Below are positions 9,428 to 19,233 of a stretch of 64,000 bases of DNA, in pieces. The DNA is from Ensifer sp. PDNC004. GTDB taxonomy: Bacteria > Pseudomonadota > Alphaproteobacteria > Rhizobiales > Rhizobiaceae. A program made the position numbers and the translations under genes. The stretch is taken from contig NZ_CP070353.1 in assembly GCF_016919405.1 (NCBI RefSeq), forward strand, positions 2,852,501-2,916,500, in the 5' to 3' direction. The notes under the pieces are model-generated. The model worked only from the letters and a program-made list of their open reading frames with translations, made no database searches and was not told where the DNA came from. How positions within the stretch are numbered: the stretch's first letter is position 1; the number at the start of each line of letters is the position of its first letter.

Positions 9428-10775
9428 TGAGCCGCTGCACCGGCCAGGGATTGGTCTCCGCGGTCGGATCGAAGCGGTAGCGGTGCATCATCACCGCGAG
9501 CGCGATCACCGCCTCCTGCAGTGCGAAGGTCGCGCCGATGCAGACGCGCGGCCCGGCGCCGAAGGGCAGATACTGGTAGCGGTGCAGCTTTTCGCGGTTT
9601 TCCGGGAGGAAACGCTCGGGCATGAAAGCGCGCGGCTTCTCCCAATAGAGAACGTGGCGATGCAGCGTCCAGGGCATGATCAGCACGGCGATACCCTTAG
9701 GTATACGGACGCGTTCACCTGACTGCGAGGTCCATTGGTCCTCCTCGATCGCAGCACGGTTGATCGACGGCGCTGGCGGATAGAGCCGCATTGCCTCCTC
9801 GAAGGCGGCGAGAACATGCGGCATCAGGCCGAGCCACTCGACCGGCTCGGCACCACCTGCGATCACAGCATCGATCTCTGCCTCCATCGTCTCGCGATAG
9901 GCGGGCGTATTGGCAACGCAGTAGAGCGTCCAGGCAAGTGCCCGGGCGGTGGTCTCGTGCCCGGCACCGATGAAGGTCAGGATGTTGTCTTCGATCTCGG
10001 CGGTCGAAAGTCCCTGGCTGCCTTCGATCTCCAAAAGCAGCGTCAGGAAATCCTGCGGCGTGCCCTTCGGGTCCTCCACCATCTTGCGGCGGCGAAGCGC
10101 CATAGTCTCCGAGACGATCGAACGAAACCGGTTCATCACTTTCCTGCCGCCGATGCGGGTCGGACGCGGGACCCATTCGGGAGCCAGCAGAATGTCCATC
10201 GGATCGACACGGCCCATCCGGTGCAGCAGTTCCTCGACGCTCTGGACGAAGCCTTCGCGCTCAACGGCGACCTCGCCGGAAAACAGCGTTTCGGCCAGGA
10301 TATCGAAGGTCAGCTCCGTCATGTCGTTCGCGACATTGGTGGTAAAGGGTGCCTTCTTGGCTCCAGCATAGCGCTCGACGAACGCTTCCGAACTGCGCAG
10401 CATCTGCCCGGCGAAACCCTTGGCGTGGCGCGGCGTGAACACCGGCGCCATGGCCTTGCGTGAACGCTTCCAGACCTCACCTTCCGCCGTCAGCAGCCCG
10501 TCGCGCAGGATCGGCCTGAGGATGAGCCGCCGCACTTTCGACATTTCGTAGTTGGCGACGTTATCGACGAGGATGTGGCGGATAAGACCGGGATCGTTGA
10601 CGATCAGGGTGCGCTGGGTGACGAACTTCGTCTCGATCCAGGGCAAGGTGTAGGACGGCTCGCCCCACAGTTCGAGCGGATTGCGCAGCACGGTCCTGAG
10701 GATCTTCAGGTAGGAAGGAATGCCGACACGGGGAACGGGAGCCGGTGGTTCGAACGGCTCCGGACGCATGTCCAT
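9381..10775 (-). CDS. Cytochrome P450
   Basis: Heme monooxygenase of 464 residues. The heme-binding loop is FGAGPRVCIGATFA with the axial thiolate at Cys412. The I-helix oxygen-activation motif is GAGHETTARA, and the K-helix ExxR is EEAMRLYPP. There is no N-terminal membrane anchor, as expected of soluble bacterial P450s, and no ferredoxin or reductase gene next to it. The sequence style (long K-helix region, HRHVLYWEKPRAFMPERF) resembles the CYP4/CYP102-like or CYP1300-type bacterial branches, but the subfamily and substrate cannot be decided. A parS-like site lies just upstream of its start. Confidence 0.92.
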   Translation of the reverse strand: MDMRPEPFEPPAPVPRVGIPSYLKILRTVLRNPLELWGEPSYTLPWIETKFVTQRTLIVNDPGLIRHILVDNVANYEMSKVRRLILRPILRDGLLTAEGEVWKRSRKAMAPVFTPRHAKGFAGQMLRSSEAFVERYAGAKKAPFTTNVANDMTELTFDILAETLFSGEVAVEREGFVQSVEELLHRMGRVDPMDILLAPEWVPRPTRIGGRKVMNRFRSIVSETMALRRRKMVEDPKGTPQDFLTLLLEIEGSQGLSTAEIEDNILTFIGAGHETTARALAWTLYCVANTPAYRETMEAEIDAVIAGGAEPVEWLGLMPHVLAAFEEAMRLYPPAPSINRAAIEEDQWTSQSGERVRIPKGIAVLIMPWTLHRHVLYWEKPRAFMPERFLPENREKLHRYQYLPFGAGPRVCIGATFALQEAVIALAVMMHRYRFDPTAETNPWPVQRLTTQPRGGLPMRVSVR

Positions 10776-10835
10776 GGTGATTGCCTTTCTCGATTGCCCC
10801 AGGATTTCAGGTTTTTACGGCGCAATCAAGGAAAG

Positions 10836-10851
10836 TGCTTCACGTGAATCA
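10836..10851. other. parS: Candidate parS (ParB-binding) site 1
   Basis: TGCTTCACGTGAATCA matches the widely conserved bacterial parS 16-mer TGTTTCACGTGAAACA at 14 of 16 positions, including the whole central CACGTG core. It lies in the short gap between the P450 start and the DUF1402 stop codon, overlapping the latter by three bases. A second site of equal score lies at 21459-21474. Confidence 0.5.
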
Positions 10852-11793
10852 CAGCAGGCTTTCGAGTTCCGACAGCTTGTCGTTGACGAGCCAGCCGTAA
10901 TAGTTCTCCTCCGGCCATTGCGCCTGACCGTTCTGGATCTTGGCGGCGAGTGCGGCCGCGCGGCCATCGGGATTGCCGACATTGTAGAGCGTCGCGGTGA
11001 CGCCTGGGTTGGTGGAGATGTCGACGCCGGCGATCGACTTGTAGGCATCGATCGAGTGGCGGATCGAGGCCGCCATATAGGCGAGCGACACGTCCGGATC
11101 CATGATTGCCTCATAGACGCCCGCGGCGTTGTTCTCGTCCAGACGCTCATAGCCCGAGGTCTTCGCGACGATATCGGTCAACATCAGCGCGGTCAGCGGG
11201 TTGATCTGACCGAGGCCAAAGGTCTGGCCGGCGAAGAACGGCTGGAAGAAGACGGCGCTGAACCGGTTGTTCGGGTAGGACTTGCCGCCCACCGACTTGC
11301 CACGGAAGTCGTTGTCCCAGACCCGCTCGCGGCAACTCCACAGCGCATAGGCGCCCTTCTTGGCGCCGCATTCGGAAAATTGCGGGCGAGCCACGAATTC
11401 GGCGACCGTCTCGCCATCATAGCCGAACTGGAAGCTGTTGCCGGCATAGGCCGCCGCCTTGACGTAATAGGACTGCAGCCGGTCATAGGCGTCGACATTG
11501 TAGGTGTGCTCGCCGACGATGGCGCCGACCATGTGGATCGGCGCGATGCCATAGGCGCGCGACACGGACTTGATCTTGCTGATCAGCTGCTTGTCGGTCG
11601 CCAGGAGATCGCGGACCTTGTCGAACTTGGCGTCAAAGGACGTGCGGCCGGCCTTGGTGCGGCGCACGGATGCGCCGGGGATCGCCGGTTGCTCGACGTT
11701 GCGGTTGCCCGGCGGAACGTCGGTCGCGGCGAATGACTGGCTTGCGGTCAGGCAAAACGTGGCGATAGCGAGCATGCAGGCGGTGAAACGCAC
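10849..11793 (-). CDS. DUF1402 family exported protein
   Basis: Protein of 314 residues with an N-terminal signal peptide (MRFTACMLAIATFCLTASQSFA) and probable cleavage after SFA, so periplasmic. The mature sequence resembles the alphaproteobacterial DUF1402 family. Segments such as GIAPIHMVGAIVGEHTYNVDAYDR and TFGLGQINPLTALML look like lytic-transglycosylase/lysozyme-fold active-site regions, with a Glu after GAIVG and a GLGQI motif. A muramidase-like role is plausible but is my inference from these motifs. It has no obvious operon partner. Confidence 0.72.
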   Translation of the reverse strand: MRFTACMLAIATFCLTASQSFAATDVPPGNRNVEQPAIPGASVRRTKAGRTSFDAKFDKVRDLLATDKQLISKIKSVSRAYGIAPIHMVGAIVGEHTYNVDAYDRLQSYYVKAAAYAGNSFQFGYDGETVAEFVARPQFSECGAKKGAYALWSCRERVWDNDFRGKSVGGKSYPNNRFSAVFFQPFFAGQTFGLGQINPLTALMLTDIVAKTSGYERLDENNAAGVYEAIMDPDVSLAYMAASIRHSIDAYKSIAGVDISTNPGVTATLYNVGNPDGRAAALAAKIQNGQAQWPEENYYGWLVNDKLSELESLL

Positions 11794-11904
11794 GATCTCT
11801 TCTTCCTGTGACTGGTGGAGGCTGCCTCGGTCGGCGGGGCGCTCCTACGCCAAGATCATGTCGGAAAGATGCCCGGACCACGATCGGTAACCGCATCCGT
11901 GTTA

Positions 11905-11940
11905 GAAAAAATGCGGCCGCCTGTCGAGAGACAGGCGGCC
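11905..11940 (-). terminator. Rho-independent terminator of hslV-GNAT-hslU
   Basis: Eleven-base perfect stem GGCCGCCTGTC / GACAGGCGGCC with a GAGA tetraloop (11915-11940). On the minus strand it is followed by GCATTTTTTC. It lies about 50 bases after the hslU stop. Confidence 0.92.
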
Positions 11941-11987
11941 TGCGTATTCAGGGTTGCGGGCGTTTGCATGGCCCTACGACCGAAATG

Positions 11988-13295
11988 TCACAGGATGTAG
12001 CGCGACAGGTCGGTGTTGGCGGCGAGGTCGCCGACATGCTTGCGCACATATTCGGCGTCGATCGTCACCTCGTGGCCGGCACGGTCGGGTGCATTGAACG
12101 AGATCTCGTCCAGCACACGCTCCATCACGGTCTGCAGCCGGCGGGCACCGATGTTCTCGACCGTGGCGTTCAACTGCACGGCCACATCTGCAAGCGCGTC
12201 GATCGCGTCGTCCGTGAAGTCGAGCTTGACCTCTTCCGTGTCCAGCAGCGCCTTGTACTGGCGGATGAGGCTCGCCTCGGTTTCCGTCAGGATGCGGCGG
12301 AAGTCTTCCTTGGTCAGCGCGCGCAGCTCGACGCGGATCGGCAGGCGGCCCTGCAATTCCGGCAGCAGGTCCGACGGCTTTGCCACATGGAAGGCGCCGG
12401 ACGCGATGAAGAGGATGTGGTCGGTCTTGACCGGCCCGTATTTGGTGGCGACCGTCGTGCCTTCGACGAGCGGCAACAGGTCTCGCTGCACGCCTTCACG
12501 CGACACGCCGGCGCCCATGCCGCCTTCCCGCGAGGCGATCTTGTCGATTTCGTCGAGGAAGACGATGCCGTCGTCCTCAACTGCCTTCATGGCCTCGCGC
12601 TGGATCTGCTCGTTGTCGAGCAGCTTGTCGGACTCGTCGTCGATCAGCATGGCATAGGAAGCCTTGACGGTCGTCTTGACCTTCTTGGTGCGGCCGCCGA
12701 GCGCCTTGCCGAACATCTCCGAAAGATTGAGCACGCCGATATTTGCGCCCGGCATGCCCGGGATCTCGAAGCCGCCGCCCGGTGCGCCGGTCTCGGCGAT
12801 GTCGATCTCGATTTCCTTGTCGTCGAGCTCGTTGGCCCGCAGCTTCTTGCGGAAACTGTCGCGCGTTGCCGGCGATGCAGTGGCGCCGACCAACGCGTCG
12901 AGCACACGCTCCTCGGCATTCTGGTGGGCCTTGGCCTTGACTTCGACGCGGCGCTTTTCGCGCACGAGACCGATGCCGACTTCGACGAGGTCACGGATGA
13001 TCTGCTCGACGTCGCGGCCGACATAGCCGACCTCGGTGAACTTGGTCGCCTCGACCTTGACGAAGGGCGCGCCGGCGAGCTTGGCAAGCCGCCTGGAGAT
13101 CTCGGTCTTGCCGACACCGGTCGGTCCGATCATCAGGATGTTCTTCGGCATCACCTCGTCGCGCAGCTCATCGCCGAGCTGCTGGCGGCGCCAGCGGTTG
13201 CGAAGCGCGATCGCCACGGCGCGCTTGGCGTCGTTCTGGCCGATGATGAAACGGTCGAGTTCCGACACGATTTCCCTGGGTGAAAACGTACTCAT
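11988..13295 (-). CDS. hslU: ATP-dependent protease ATPase subunit HslU
   Basis: AAA+ unfoldase of the HslUV (ClpYQ) cytoplasmic protease, 435 residues, the normal length. Walker A is [13 protein letters not shown] near residue 57 and Walker B is [10 protein letters not shown]; the pore motif region [14 protein letters not shown] follows Walker A. The C-terminal residues RYIL form the tail that inserts into HslV. The start has AGAGGA upstream in the correct position. It overlaps the GNAT gene by 4 bases (start/stop overlap), so it is translationally coupled in an hslV-GNAT-hslU operon. Confidence 0.97.
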   Translation of the reverse strand: MSTFSPREIVSELDRFIIGQNDAKRAVAIALRNRWRRQQLGDELRDEVMPKNILMIGPTGVGKTEISRRLAKLAGAPFVKVEATKFTEVGYVGRDVEQIIRDLVEVGIGLVREKRRVEVKAKAHQNAEERVLDALVGATASPATRDSFRKKLRANELDDKEIEIDIAETGAPGGGFEIPGMPGANIGVLNLSEMFGKALGGRTKKVKTTVKASYAMLIDDESDKLLDNEQIQREAMKAVEDDGIVFLDEIDKIASREGGMGAGVSREGVQRDLLPLVEGTTVATKYGPVKTDHILFIASGAFHVAKPSDLLPELQGRLPIRVELRALTKEDFRRILTETEASLIRQYKALLDTEEVKLDFTDDAIDALADVAVQLNATVENIGARRLQTVMERVLDEISFNAPDRAGHEVTIDAEYVRKHVGDLAANTDLSRYIL

Positions 13296-13816
13296 GTAGT
13301 CCTCTCAAACTCGGTCCGCGTCAGCTCCATCAGGAGGGTGCGGCCGGACGTATCAATCCATTCTGCGTAAGGCACGAAGCCGGCCTTGGTGTAGGCGCTG
13401 ACAGCCCTTCGGTTGCCGGCGTCGGGGTCGATCACGACGCGGGGGGCGCCGGCGGCAAAGAGCCGCCCGGCAAAGGCCCGGACCGCGAGCGAGGCGACGC
13501 CCCTGCCCGTCAGTTCCGCCGGGCCGATGAAGATGTCGATGCCGGGCACATCGGCCGGCATGTCCTTCGCCCAGGGCTCGTCGTCCGGGTACTGGGCCGG
13601 CACCCAGGACTGGATGTAGCCCGCCGGCTTGCCGGCCACGTGGAAGATGAAGCCTTCCACTTCTCCCGACGCACAGCCTTCGCGGATCAGCTCCACTTCC
13701 TTGTCCGGGTCGCCCCACCATTGCCGCACATGCGGCTCGCTTAGCCAGGCATGCAGCAGCGGCAGGTGGCTATCGGCCACCGGCACGAAACTGACATGCG
13801 CGGGCTCATTGGGCAT
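13292..13816 (-). CDS. GNAT family N-acetyltransferase
   Basis: Acetyl-CoA-dependent acetyltransferase of 174 residues, similar in layout to the AAC(6')/RimJ-like group. Visible elements are [16 protein letters not shown] near the N-terminus, [17 protein letters not shown] forming the pyrophosphate-binding loop, and [18 protein letters not shown] typical of the GNAT C-terminal half. It sits between hslV and hslU with overlaps of 11 and 4 bases, so it is co-translated with the protease. The acceptor is unknown; family resemblance to aminoglycoside acetyltransferases does not by itself imply drug resistance. Confidence 0.85.
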   Translation of the reverse strand: MPNEPAHVSFVPVADSHLPLLHAWLSEPHVRQWWGDPDKEVELIREGCASGEVEGFIFHVAGKPAGYIQSWVPAQYPDDEPWAKDMPADVPGIDIFIGPAELTGRGVASLAVRAFAGRLFAAGAPRVVIDPDAGNRRAVSAYTKAGFVPYAEWIDTSGRTLLMELTRTEFERTT

Positions 13817-14363
13817 CCAGTGTCTCCACGACGATATTGTGGTTGGTGTAGACGCAGATGTCGCCGGCGATCTGCAGCGCCCGGCGGGCGATGTCTTCGG
13901 CCGACTTGTCGCTGTCCATCAGGGCGCGGGCGGCGGCAAAGGCGTAGTTGCCGCCCGATCCGATGGCGATCGTGCCGTGCTCGGGTTCGAGAACGTCGCC
14001 ATTGCCGGTGATCGCCAGCGTGATCGACTTGTCGGCAACCAGCATCATCGCTTCGAGATTGCGCAGATACTTGTTGGTGCGCCAGTCCTTGGCGAGCTCG
14101 ACAGCAGCGCGCATCAGCTGGTCGGGATACTGCTCGAGCTTGGCTTCGAGCCGTTCCAGCAACGTGAAGGCATCGGCGGTGGCGCCGGCAAAACCGGCAA
14201 TCACGTCGCCCTTGGCAAGCCGCCGCACCTTGCGCGCGTTGCTCTTCATCACGGTCTGGCCAAGGCTCACCTGGCCGTCGCCAGCCATCACCACCTTGCC
14301 ATCCTTGCGTACCGTGATGATGGTCGTCGCATGCATCGTTCCGTAGGGATTGTGTTCGCTCAT
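13806..14363 (-). CDS. hslV: ATP-dependent protease subunit HslV
   Basis: Threonine peptidase forming the proteolytic chamber of HslUV. The product is 185 residues. The active-site threonine lies in [11 protein letters not shown] and is exposed after removal of a short propeptide of about 12 residues, a longer leader than in E. coli and usual in rhizobia. Other signatures are [15 protein letters not shown] and [14 protein letters not shown]. The start at 14363 is chosen because upstream codons are not family-like. It is the first gene of the hslV-GNAT-hslU unit and diverges from hisB. Confidence 0.95.
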   Translation of the reverse strand: MSEHNPYGTMHATTIITVRKDGKVVMAGDGQVSLGQTVMKSNARKVRRLAKGDVIAGFAGATADAFTLLERLEAKLEQYPDQLMRAAVELAKDWRTNKYLRNLEAMMLVADKSITLAITGNGDVLEPEHGTIAIGSGGNYAFAAARALMDSDKSAEDIARRALQIAGDICVYTNHNIVVETLDAQ

Positions 14364-14590
14364 CAAATTACCCGTGGGCCCCTGATACGCGGGGCATTGC
14401 GGCTCGTGACTCGAGCCTGGTTGCTTGAGGCCTATGTAAGTACGGCAGACAGGTTTGCAAATGGCAACAGGCCGCCGGCGCAATCTTCGTTCGGCGGCTG
14501 GCACCGGATGATTCGAATCGACCGTTCAAGTTCTGGATATTTCAGCTTTTGCCTGATAAGGAGCCGCGTCAGCGTATACAGGAGAGCCCG

Positions 14591-15199
14591 ATGGCAGAAG
14601 CCACGTCCAGCCGCACCGCAGAGGTTTCGCGAAAGACCAACGAAACCGCGGTATCCGTATCGGTCAACATCGACGGCACCGGAATCTCCAAGATTTCGAC
14701 CGGCGTCGGTTTCTTCGACCATATGCTGGACCAGCTCGCCCGACATTCGCTCATCGACATGGAGATCAAGACGGACGGCGACCTGCATGTCGACGATCAC
14801 CATACGGTCGAAGACACCGGCATTGCCATCGGCCAGGCGATTGCCAAGGCGCTCGGCGACCGGCGCGGCATCACCCGCTACGCCTCGCTCGACCTCGCGA
14901 TGGACGAGACGATGACGCGCGCGGCGGTGGACGTTTCCGGCCGGCCGTTCCTCGTCTGGAACGTGACCTTCACGTCGCCGAAGATCGGCACCTTCGACAC
15001 GGAACTCGTGCGCGAATTCTTCCAGGCGCTCGCCCAGCACGCCGGGATCACGCTGCATATCCAGAACATCCACGGCGCCAACAACCATCATATCGCCGAG
15101 ACCTGCTTCAAGTCCGTCGCCCGCGTGCTTCGCACCGCAACAGAAATCGACCCGCGCCAGGCCGGCCGCGTTCCCTCGACCAAGGGGACCCTTGCCTAA
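14591..15199 (+). CDS. hisB: Imidazoleglycerol-phosphate dehydratase
   Basis: Dehydrates imidazole glycerol phosphate in histidine synthesis. The product is 202 residues, the monofunctional form without the phosphatase domain found in enterobacterial HisB. Metal-binding repeats are visible: [25 protein letters not shown], and [18 protein letters not shown] lies 6 bases before the ATG at 14591, favouring it over the in-frame codon at 14549. It is the first gene of a his cluster and diverges from hslV across 227 bases that must hold both promoters. Confidence 0.97.
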   Translation: MAEATSSRTAEVSRKTNETAVSVSVNIDGTGISKISTGVGFFDHMLDQLARHSLIDMEIKTDGDLHVDDHHTVEDTGIAIGQAIAKALGDRRGITRYASLDLAMDETMTRAAVDVSGRPFLVWNVTFTSPKIGTFDTELVREFFQALAQHAGITLHIQNIHGANNHHIAETCFKSVARVLRTATEIDPRQAGRVPSTKGTLA

Positions 15200-15223
15200 G
15201 CGGCCAGTCACTGGCTTTGACTC

Positions 15224-15694
15224 ATGGCTTCTTACATGATCCTCACCCCGCCGGGTGCGCGCGCCAACGACGAGCGGGCACGCTTCGTCGCCGACGGCTT
15301 TTCCTGGTGGGCCTTCCTTTTCCCGGCGCTCTGGCTTCTGGCCAAGCGCCAATGGGCAATCGGCATCGCAGTTGCTGTTCTCCAGATCTCGTTAATATTC
15401 CTGTCGAACCATGAGAGCGGCTTCCTGCCGTCTCTCCTGGCGCACCTCGCGCTTCGGCTGGTGGTGGCGCTCGAAGGACCGGTTCTGGTGGCGCGCAGCC
15501 TGACGGCCCGTGACTGGACGCTACGCTCCATCGTGCCGGCGCCCAATCTCGAAGCGGCCGAAGAGATCTATTTCACGAGCCTGGCTTCGAACGAAACCAA
15601 GCCCGCCGCCCCTTCCCCGGCCGACTGGACCGTGCGCAAGCCCTCAAGTGGCGGCCCTGGCCTCGGCCTTTTTGATTCCTACGGAGAACGCTGA
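15224..15694 (+). CDS. DUF2628 domain membrane protein
   Basis: Protein of 156 residues with two to three hydrophobic segments (about residues 27-60 and 66-85) and the DUF2628 layout, including the [20 protein letters not shown] segment. The C-terminal part is soluble and Pro/Ser-rich. It lies between hisB and hisH and its stop codon overlaps the hisH start (TGATG), so it is expressed with the his genes. No catalytic motif is visible and no link to histidine synthesis is known to me. Confidence 0.8.
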   Translation: MASYMILTPPGARANDERARFVADGFSWWAFLFPALWLLAKRQWAIGIAVAVLQISLIFLSNHESGFLPSLLAHLALRLVVALEGPVLVARSLTARDWTLRSIVPAPNLEAAEEIYFTSLASNETKPAAPSPADWTVRKPSSGGPGLGLFDSYGER

Positions 15695-16344
15695 TGCGCG
15701 TCGCCATTATCGATTACGGCTCGGGCAACCTGCGCTCGGCCACCAAGGCCTTTGAACGGGCCGCCCGCGAAGCCGGCATTGCAGCCGAGATCGACCTTAC
15801 CGACAAGCCGGAGCGGGTGGCGAGCGCCGACCGCATCGTGCTTCCGGGCGTCGGGGCCTATGCCGATTGCCGCCGCGGCCTGGCCGCCGTCGACGGCATG
15901 GAGCAAGCGTTGACAGAGGCGGTCGAACAGGCTGGCCGGCCGTTCCTCGGCATCTGCGTCGGCATGCAGCTGATGTCGTCGCGCGGGCTTGAGAAGACCA
16001 TCACCCATGGTTTCGGCTGGATCCCCGGCGATGTCGTCGAAATGACGCCCGCCGACACGATGTTGAAGATCCCGCAGATCGGCTGGAACACGCTGAAGCT
16101 CAAGCGCGAGCATCCGCTGTTTGACGGCATCCGTGTTGGCGAAGCCGGTCTGCACGCCTATTTTGTGCATTCGTACCATCTGGCCGCCGAGAACGCGGCC
16201 GACGTGGTCGCCGAGGCCGACTATGGCGGACCGGTCACGGCCTTCGTCGCCAATGGCAACAAGGCCGGCTCACAGTTCCACCCGGAAAAGAGCCAGGCGC
16301 TCGGCCTCGCCCTCATCTCGAATTTCCTGCGCTGGAAGCCCTGA
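15694..16344 (+). CDS. hisH: Imidazole glycerol phosphate synthase subunit HisH
   Basis: Class I glutamine amidotransferase that supplies ammonia to HisF, 216 residues. The nucleophile elbow is [10 protein letters not shown], and the catalytic His/Glu pair lies in SQFHPEKSQ near the C-terminus. The N-terminal [11 protein letters not shown] and the [10 protein letters not shown] oxyanion region are typical. It is coupled to the preceding DUF2628 gene by stop/start overlap and followed 28 bases later by hisA. Confidence 0.97.
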   Translation: MRVAIIDYGSGNLRSATKAFERAAREAGIAAEIDLTDKPERVASADRIVLPGVGAYADCRRGLAAVDGMEQALTEAVEQAGRPFLGICVGMQLMSSRGLEKTITHGFGWIPGDVVEMTPADTMLKIPQIGWNTLKLKREHPLFDGIRVGEAGLHAYFVHSYHLAAENAADVVAEADYGGPVTAFVANGNKAGSQFHPEKSQALGLALISNFLRWKP

Positions 16345-16372
16345 GCTTTCGCACGACTGATTGGACAGACCC

Positions 16373-17110
16373 ATGATCCTTTTTCCCGCGATCGACCTGA
16401 AAGACGGGCAATGCGTGCGCCTGAAGCTTGGCGACATGGACCAGGCGACGGTTTACAATCCCGACCCGGCGGCCCAGGCCCTTGCCTTCGAAGACCAGGG
16501 CTTTGAATGGCTGCACGTCGTCGACTTGAACGGCGCCTTTGCCGGCGAGACGGTCAACGGTGCCGCCGTCGACGCCATCCTCAAGGCGACCAAGAACCCG
16601 GTGCAGCTTGGCGGCGGCATTCGCACACTCGACCATATCGAAAACTGGCTGTCGCGCGGGCTTGCCCGCGTCATCCTCGGCACCGTCGCCGTTCGTGATC
16701 CGGCGCTCGTCATCGAAGCCTGCGCCAAGTTCCCGGGCAAGGTCGCGGTCGGCATCGACGCGAAGGGCGGCAAGGTGGCCGTCGAAGGCTGGGCCGAGGC
16801 ATCCGAACTCGGCGTGATCGAGCTTGCCAAGAAGTTCGAGGGCGCTGGCGTTTCGGCGATCATCTATACCGACATCGACCGCGACGGCATCCTGACCGGC
16901 ATCAACTGGGCCTCGACGCTGGAACTGGCGGACGCGGTTTCCATTCCTGTCATCGCGTCCGGCGGCCTTGCCTCGATGGACGATATCCGCCGCATGGTCG
17001 AACCGGACGCACGCAAGCTCGAAGGCGCCATCTCCGGCCGCGCGCTCTACGACGGCCGTATCGACCCGCAGGAGGCGCTGGACCTGATCCGCGCCGCGAG
17101 AAAGGCTTGA
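16373..17110 (+). CDS. hisA: ProFAR isomerase HisA
   Basis: Amadori isomerase converting ProFAR to PRFAR, a (beta/alpha)8 barrel of 245 residues. The catalytic Asp is in [12 protein letters not shown] and the second in [10 protein letters not shown]; phosphate-binding glycines are in LGGGIRT and [12 protein letters not shown] four codons upstream is in frame, but homologous proteins begin MILFPAID, so the ATG at 16373 is used. It is followed directly by hisF. Confidence 0.96.
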   Translation: MILFPAIDLKDGQCVRLKLGDMDQATVYNPDPAAQALAFEDQGFEWLHVVDLNGAFAGETVNGAAVDAILKATKNPVQLGGGIRTLDHIENWLSRGLARVILGTVAVRDPALVIEACAKFPGKVAVGIDAKGGKVAVEGWAEASELGVIELAKKFEGAGVSAIIYTDIDRDGILTGINWASTLELADAVSIPVIASGGLASMDDIRRMVEPDARKLEGAISGRALYDGRIDPQEALDLIRAARKA

Positions 17111-17113
17111 ACC

Positions 17114-17890
17114 ATGACGCTTAAAGCCCGCGTTATCCCCTGCCTCGACGTCAAGGACGGCCGTGTCGTCAAGGGTGTCAACTTCGTCGACCTGATCGAC
17201 GCCGGCGACCCGGTGGAGGCGGCACGCGCCTATGACGCTGCCGGCGCCGACGAACTCTGCTTCCTCGACATCACTGCGTCCTCGGACAATCGCGAGACGA
17301 TCTTCGACGTCATCGCCCGTACCGCCGAACAATGCTTCATGCCGCTGACCGTCGGCGGCGGCGTTCGCCAGGTTTCTGACATCCGCAAGCTGCTTCTGGC
17401 CGGCGCCGACAAGGTGTCGATCAACACGGCCGCCGTGAAGAACCCGGAATTCGTCGCGGAAGCGGCAGACAAGTTCGGCAACCAGTGCATCGTCGTTGCC
17501 ATCGACGCCAAGAAGGTCTCGACGGACGGCGGAGCGGATCGCTGGGAGATCTTCACCCATGGCGGACGCCAGCCGACCGGCATCGACGCGATCGATTTTG
17601 CCCGCCGGGTGGTCGATCTCGGCGCCGGCGAGATCCTTCTGACCTCGATGGATCGCGACGGCACCAAGAGCGGCTACGACATCGCGCTGACCCGCGCCGT
17701 TGCCGATGCGGTGCGCGCGCCGGTGATTGCGTCCGGCGGCGTCGGCACGCTCGACCACATGGTCGCCGGCATCAGGGACGGTCATGCAACCGCCGTTCTC
17801 GCCGCCTCCATCTTCCATTTCGGCACCTATAGCATTGGCGAAACCAAGCGCTATATGGCCGAGCATGGCATCGCCATGCGCCTCGACTGA
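17114..17890 (+). CDS. hisF: Imidazole glycerol phosphate synthase subunit HisF
   Basis: Cyclase subunit that, with HisH, makes IGP and AICAR. It is a (beta/alpha)8 barrel of 258 residues with catalytic Asp residues in [16 protein letters not shown] and [12 protein letters not shown], plus phosphate-binding GGGVRQ and ASGGVGT loops. It starts 3 bases after hisA and is followed 15 bases later by hisE. Confidence 0.97.
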   Translation: MTLKARVIPCLDVKDGRVVKGVNFVDLIDAGDPVEAARAYDAAGADELCFLDITASSDNRETIFDVIARTAEQCFMPLTVGGGVRQVSDIRKLLLAGADKVSINTAAVKNPEFVAEAADKFGNQCIVVAIDAKKVSTDGGADRWEIFTHGGRQPTGIDAIDFARRVVDLGAGEILLTSMDRDGTKSGYDIALTRAVADAVRAPVIASGGVGTLDHMVAGIRDGHATAVLAASIFHFGTYSIGETKRYMAEHGIAMRLD

Positions 17891-17905
17891 GCTTCAGGAT
17901 CTTCC

Positions 17906-18229
17906 ATGGCAGATTTCACACTTTCCGACCTCGAGGCCATCGTCGCGACACGCGCGCAGGCGGCCCCGGACCAATCCTGGACGGCAAAGCTGGTCGCCGG
18001 CGGCCAGCCGAAGGCGGCCAAGAAACTCGGCGAGGAAGCGGTCGAGACGGTGATCGCCGCGATCAGCAACGACCGCGCGAATCTCGTCGCCGAAAGCGCC
18101 GATCTCATCTATCATCTAATGGTCGTATTGAAGATCGCCGACGTTCCGTTGCAGGATGTGCTCAACGAACTTCAGCGGCGGACAAACGAATCCGGCCTGC
18201 AGGAAAAGGCAAATCGGCAGACCCCATGA
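17906..18229 (+). CDS. hisE: Phosphoribosyl-ATP pyrophosphatase HisE
   Basis: Hydrolyses PR-ATP to PR-AMP, 107 residues, separate from HisI as usual in alphaproteobacteria. The MazG-like metal-binding helices are seen in [13 protein letters not shown] and [15 protein letters not shown]. The stop codon overlaps the coaA start by 4 bases, linking coenzyme A synthesis to the his operon. Confidence 0.95.
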   Translation: MADFTLSDLEAIVATRAQAAPDQSWTAKLVAGGQPKAAKKLGEEAVETVIAAISNDRANLVAESADLIYHLMVVLKIADVPLQDVLNELQRRTNESGLQEKANRQTP

Positions 18230-19218
18230 CGACAGCGGCGAAAGACATCGAAGCGGCCGACCTGCCGGACAATCTGCAGAAGCGGGACTATTCGCCGTAT
18301 CACTTCTTTACCGCCGAGGAATGGTCGCGGTTTCGCGCCGATACGCCGCTGACGCTGACGGCCGACGAGGTACAGCGGCTGCGCTCGCTGAACGACCCGG
18401 TCGATCTCGGCGAGGTGCGGCAGATCTACCTGTCGCTGTCACGCCTGCTTTCGACCCATGTGGAGTCGTCGCAGATGCTGTTCGAGCAGCGCAAGCGCTT
18501 CCTCAGCATGTCCGAGACGAAGACCCCCTTCGTCATCGGCATCGCCGGATCGGTCGCCGTCGGCAAATCGACCACGGCCCGTATCCTGGCACAGCTTCTA
18601 GCGCGTTGGCCGTCGAGCCCGAAGGTCGACCTGGTGACGACAGACGGCTTCCTCTATCCGAACGCCGTGCTCCAGCGCGAAAACATGATGGACCGCAAGG
18701 GCTTTCCGGAGAGCTACGACGTCGGCGCACTGCTGCGCTTCCTGTCGGCGATCAAGGCGGGCCAGCCGAACGTCAAGGCGCCCAGCTACTCGCACCTGAC
18801 CTATGATGTGCTGCCGGATCAGTACACGGTGATCGACCGCCCGGATATTTTGATCTTCGAAGGCATCAATGTTCTGCAGTCGCGCAACCTGCCGGCCGAC
18901 GGCAAGATCGTGCCGATGGTCTCGGATTTCTTCGATTTCTCGATCTATATCGATGCCGAGGAAAGCCTGATCCACAGCTGGTACGTCAACCGCTTCATGC
19001 GGCTGCGCGAAACCGCCTTCAAGAACCCCGAATCCTACTTCCACCGCTACGCCACGATCAGCGAGGATGCAGCCCGGGCCATCGCCGAGGGATTGTGGCA
19101 CAACATCAACCTGAAGAACCTGCACCAGAACATCCTGCCGACGCGCCCGCGCGCCGACCTGATCCTGCAAAAGGGCCCGAACCATCTTACCGAAAAGGTG
19201 GCGCTCAGGAAGCTCTAA
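18226..19218 (+). CDS. coaA: Pantothenate kinase, type I
   Basis: Phosphorylates pantothenate, the first step of coenzyme A synthesis. The product is 330 residues. The P-loop is [17 protein letters not shown], followed by [11 protein letters not shown] (catalytic Asp) and the [15 protein letters not shown] and YIDAEE segments typical of the P-loop CoaA type. It is the last gene of the hisB to coaA cluster. No clear terminator separates it from the convergent alkB gene; only 15 bases lie between the stops. Confidence 0.97.
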   Translation: MTTAAKDIEAADLPDNLQKRDYSPYHFFTAEEWSRFRADTPLTLTADEVQRLRSLNDPVDLGEVRQIYLSLSRLLSTHVESSQMLFEQRKRFLSMSETKTPFVIGIAGSVAVGKSTTARILAQLLARWPSSPKVDLVTTDGFLYPNAVLQRENMMDRKGFPESYDVGALLRFLSAIKAGQPNVKAPSYSHLTYDVLPDQYTVIDRPDILIFEGINVLQSRNLPADGKIVPMVSDFFDFSIYIDAEESLIHSWYVNRFMRLRETAFKNPESYFHRYATISEDAARAIAEGLWHNINLKNLHQNILPTRPRADLILQKGPNHLTEKVALRKL

Positions 19219-19233
19219 GCTTTCGGTGCATCC

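Noticed and set aside
13292..13816. Aminoglycoside resistance gene
   Set aside because: The GNAT fold resembles AAC(6') enzymes, but its chromosomal hslVU context and generic motifs do not support a resistance call.
14501..14530. Possible heat-shock (RpoH) promoter CTTGAA upstream of hslV
   Set aside because: A CTTGAA is present on the minus strand at 14525-14530, but no matching CCCAT-like -10 element follows at the right distance.
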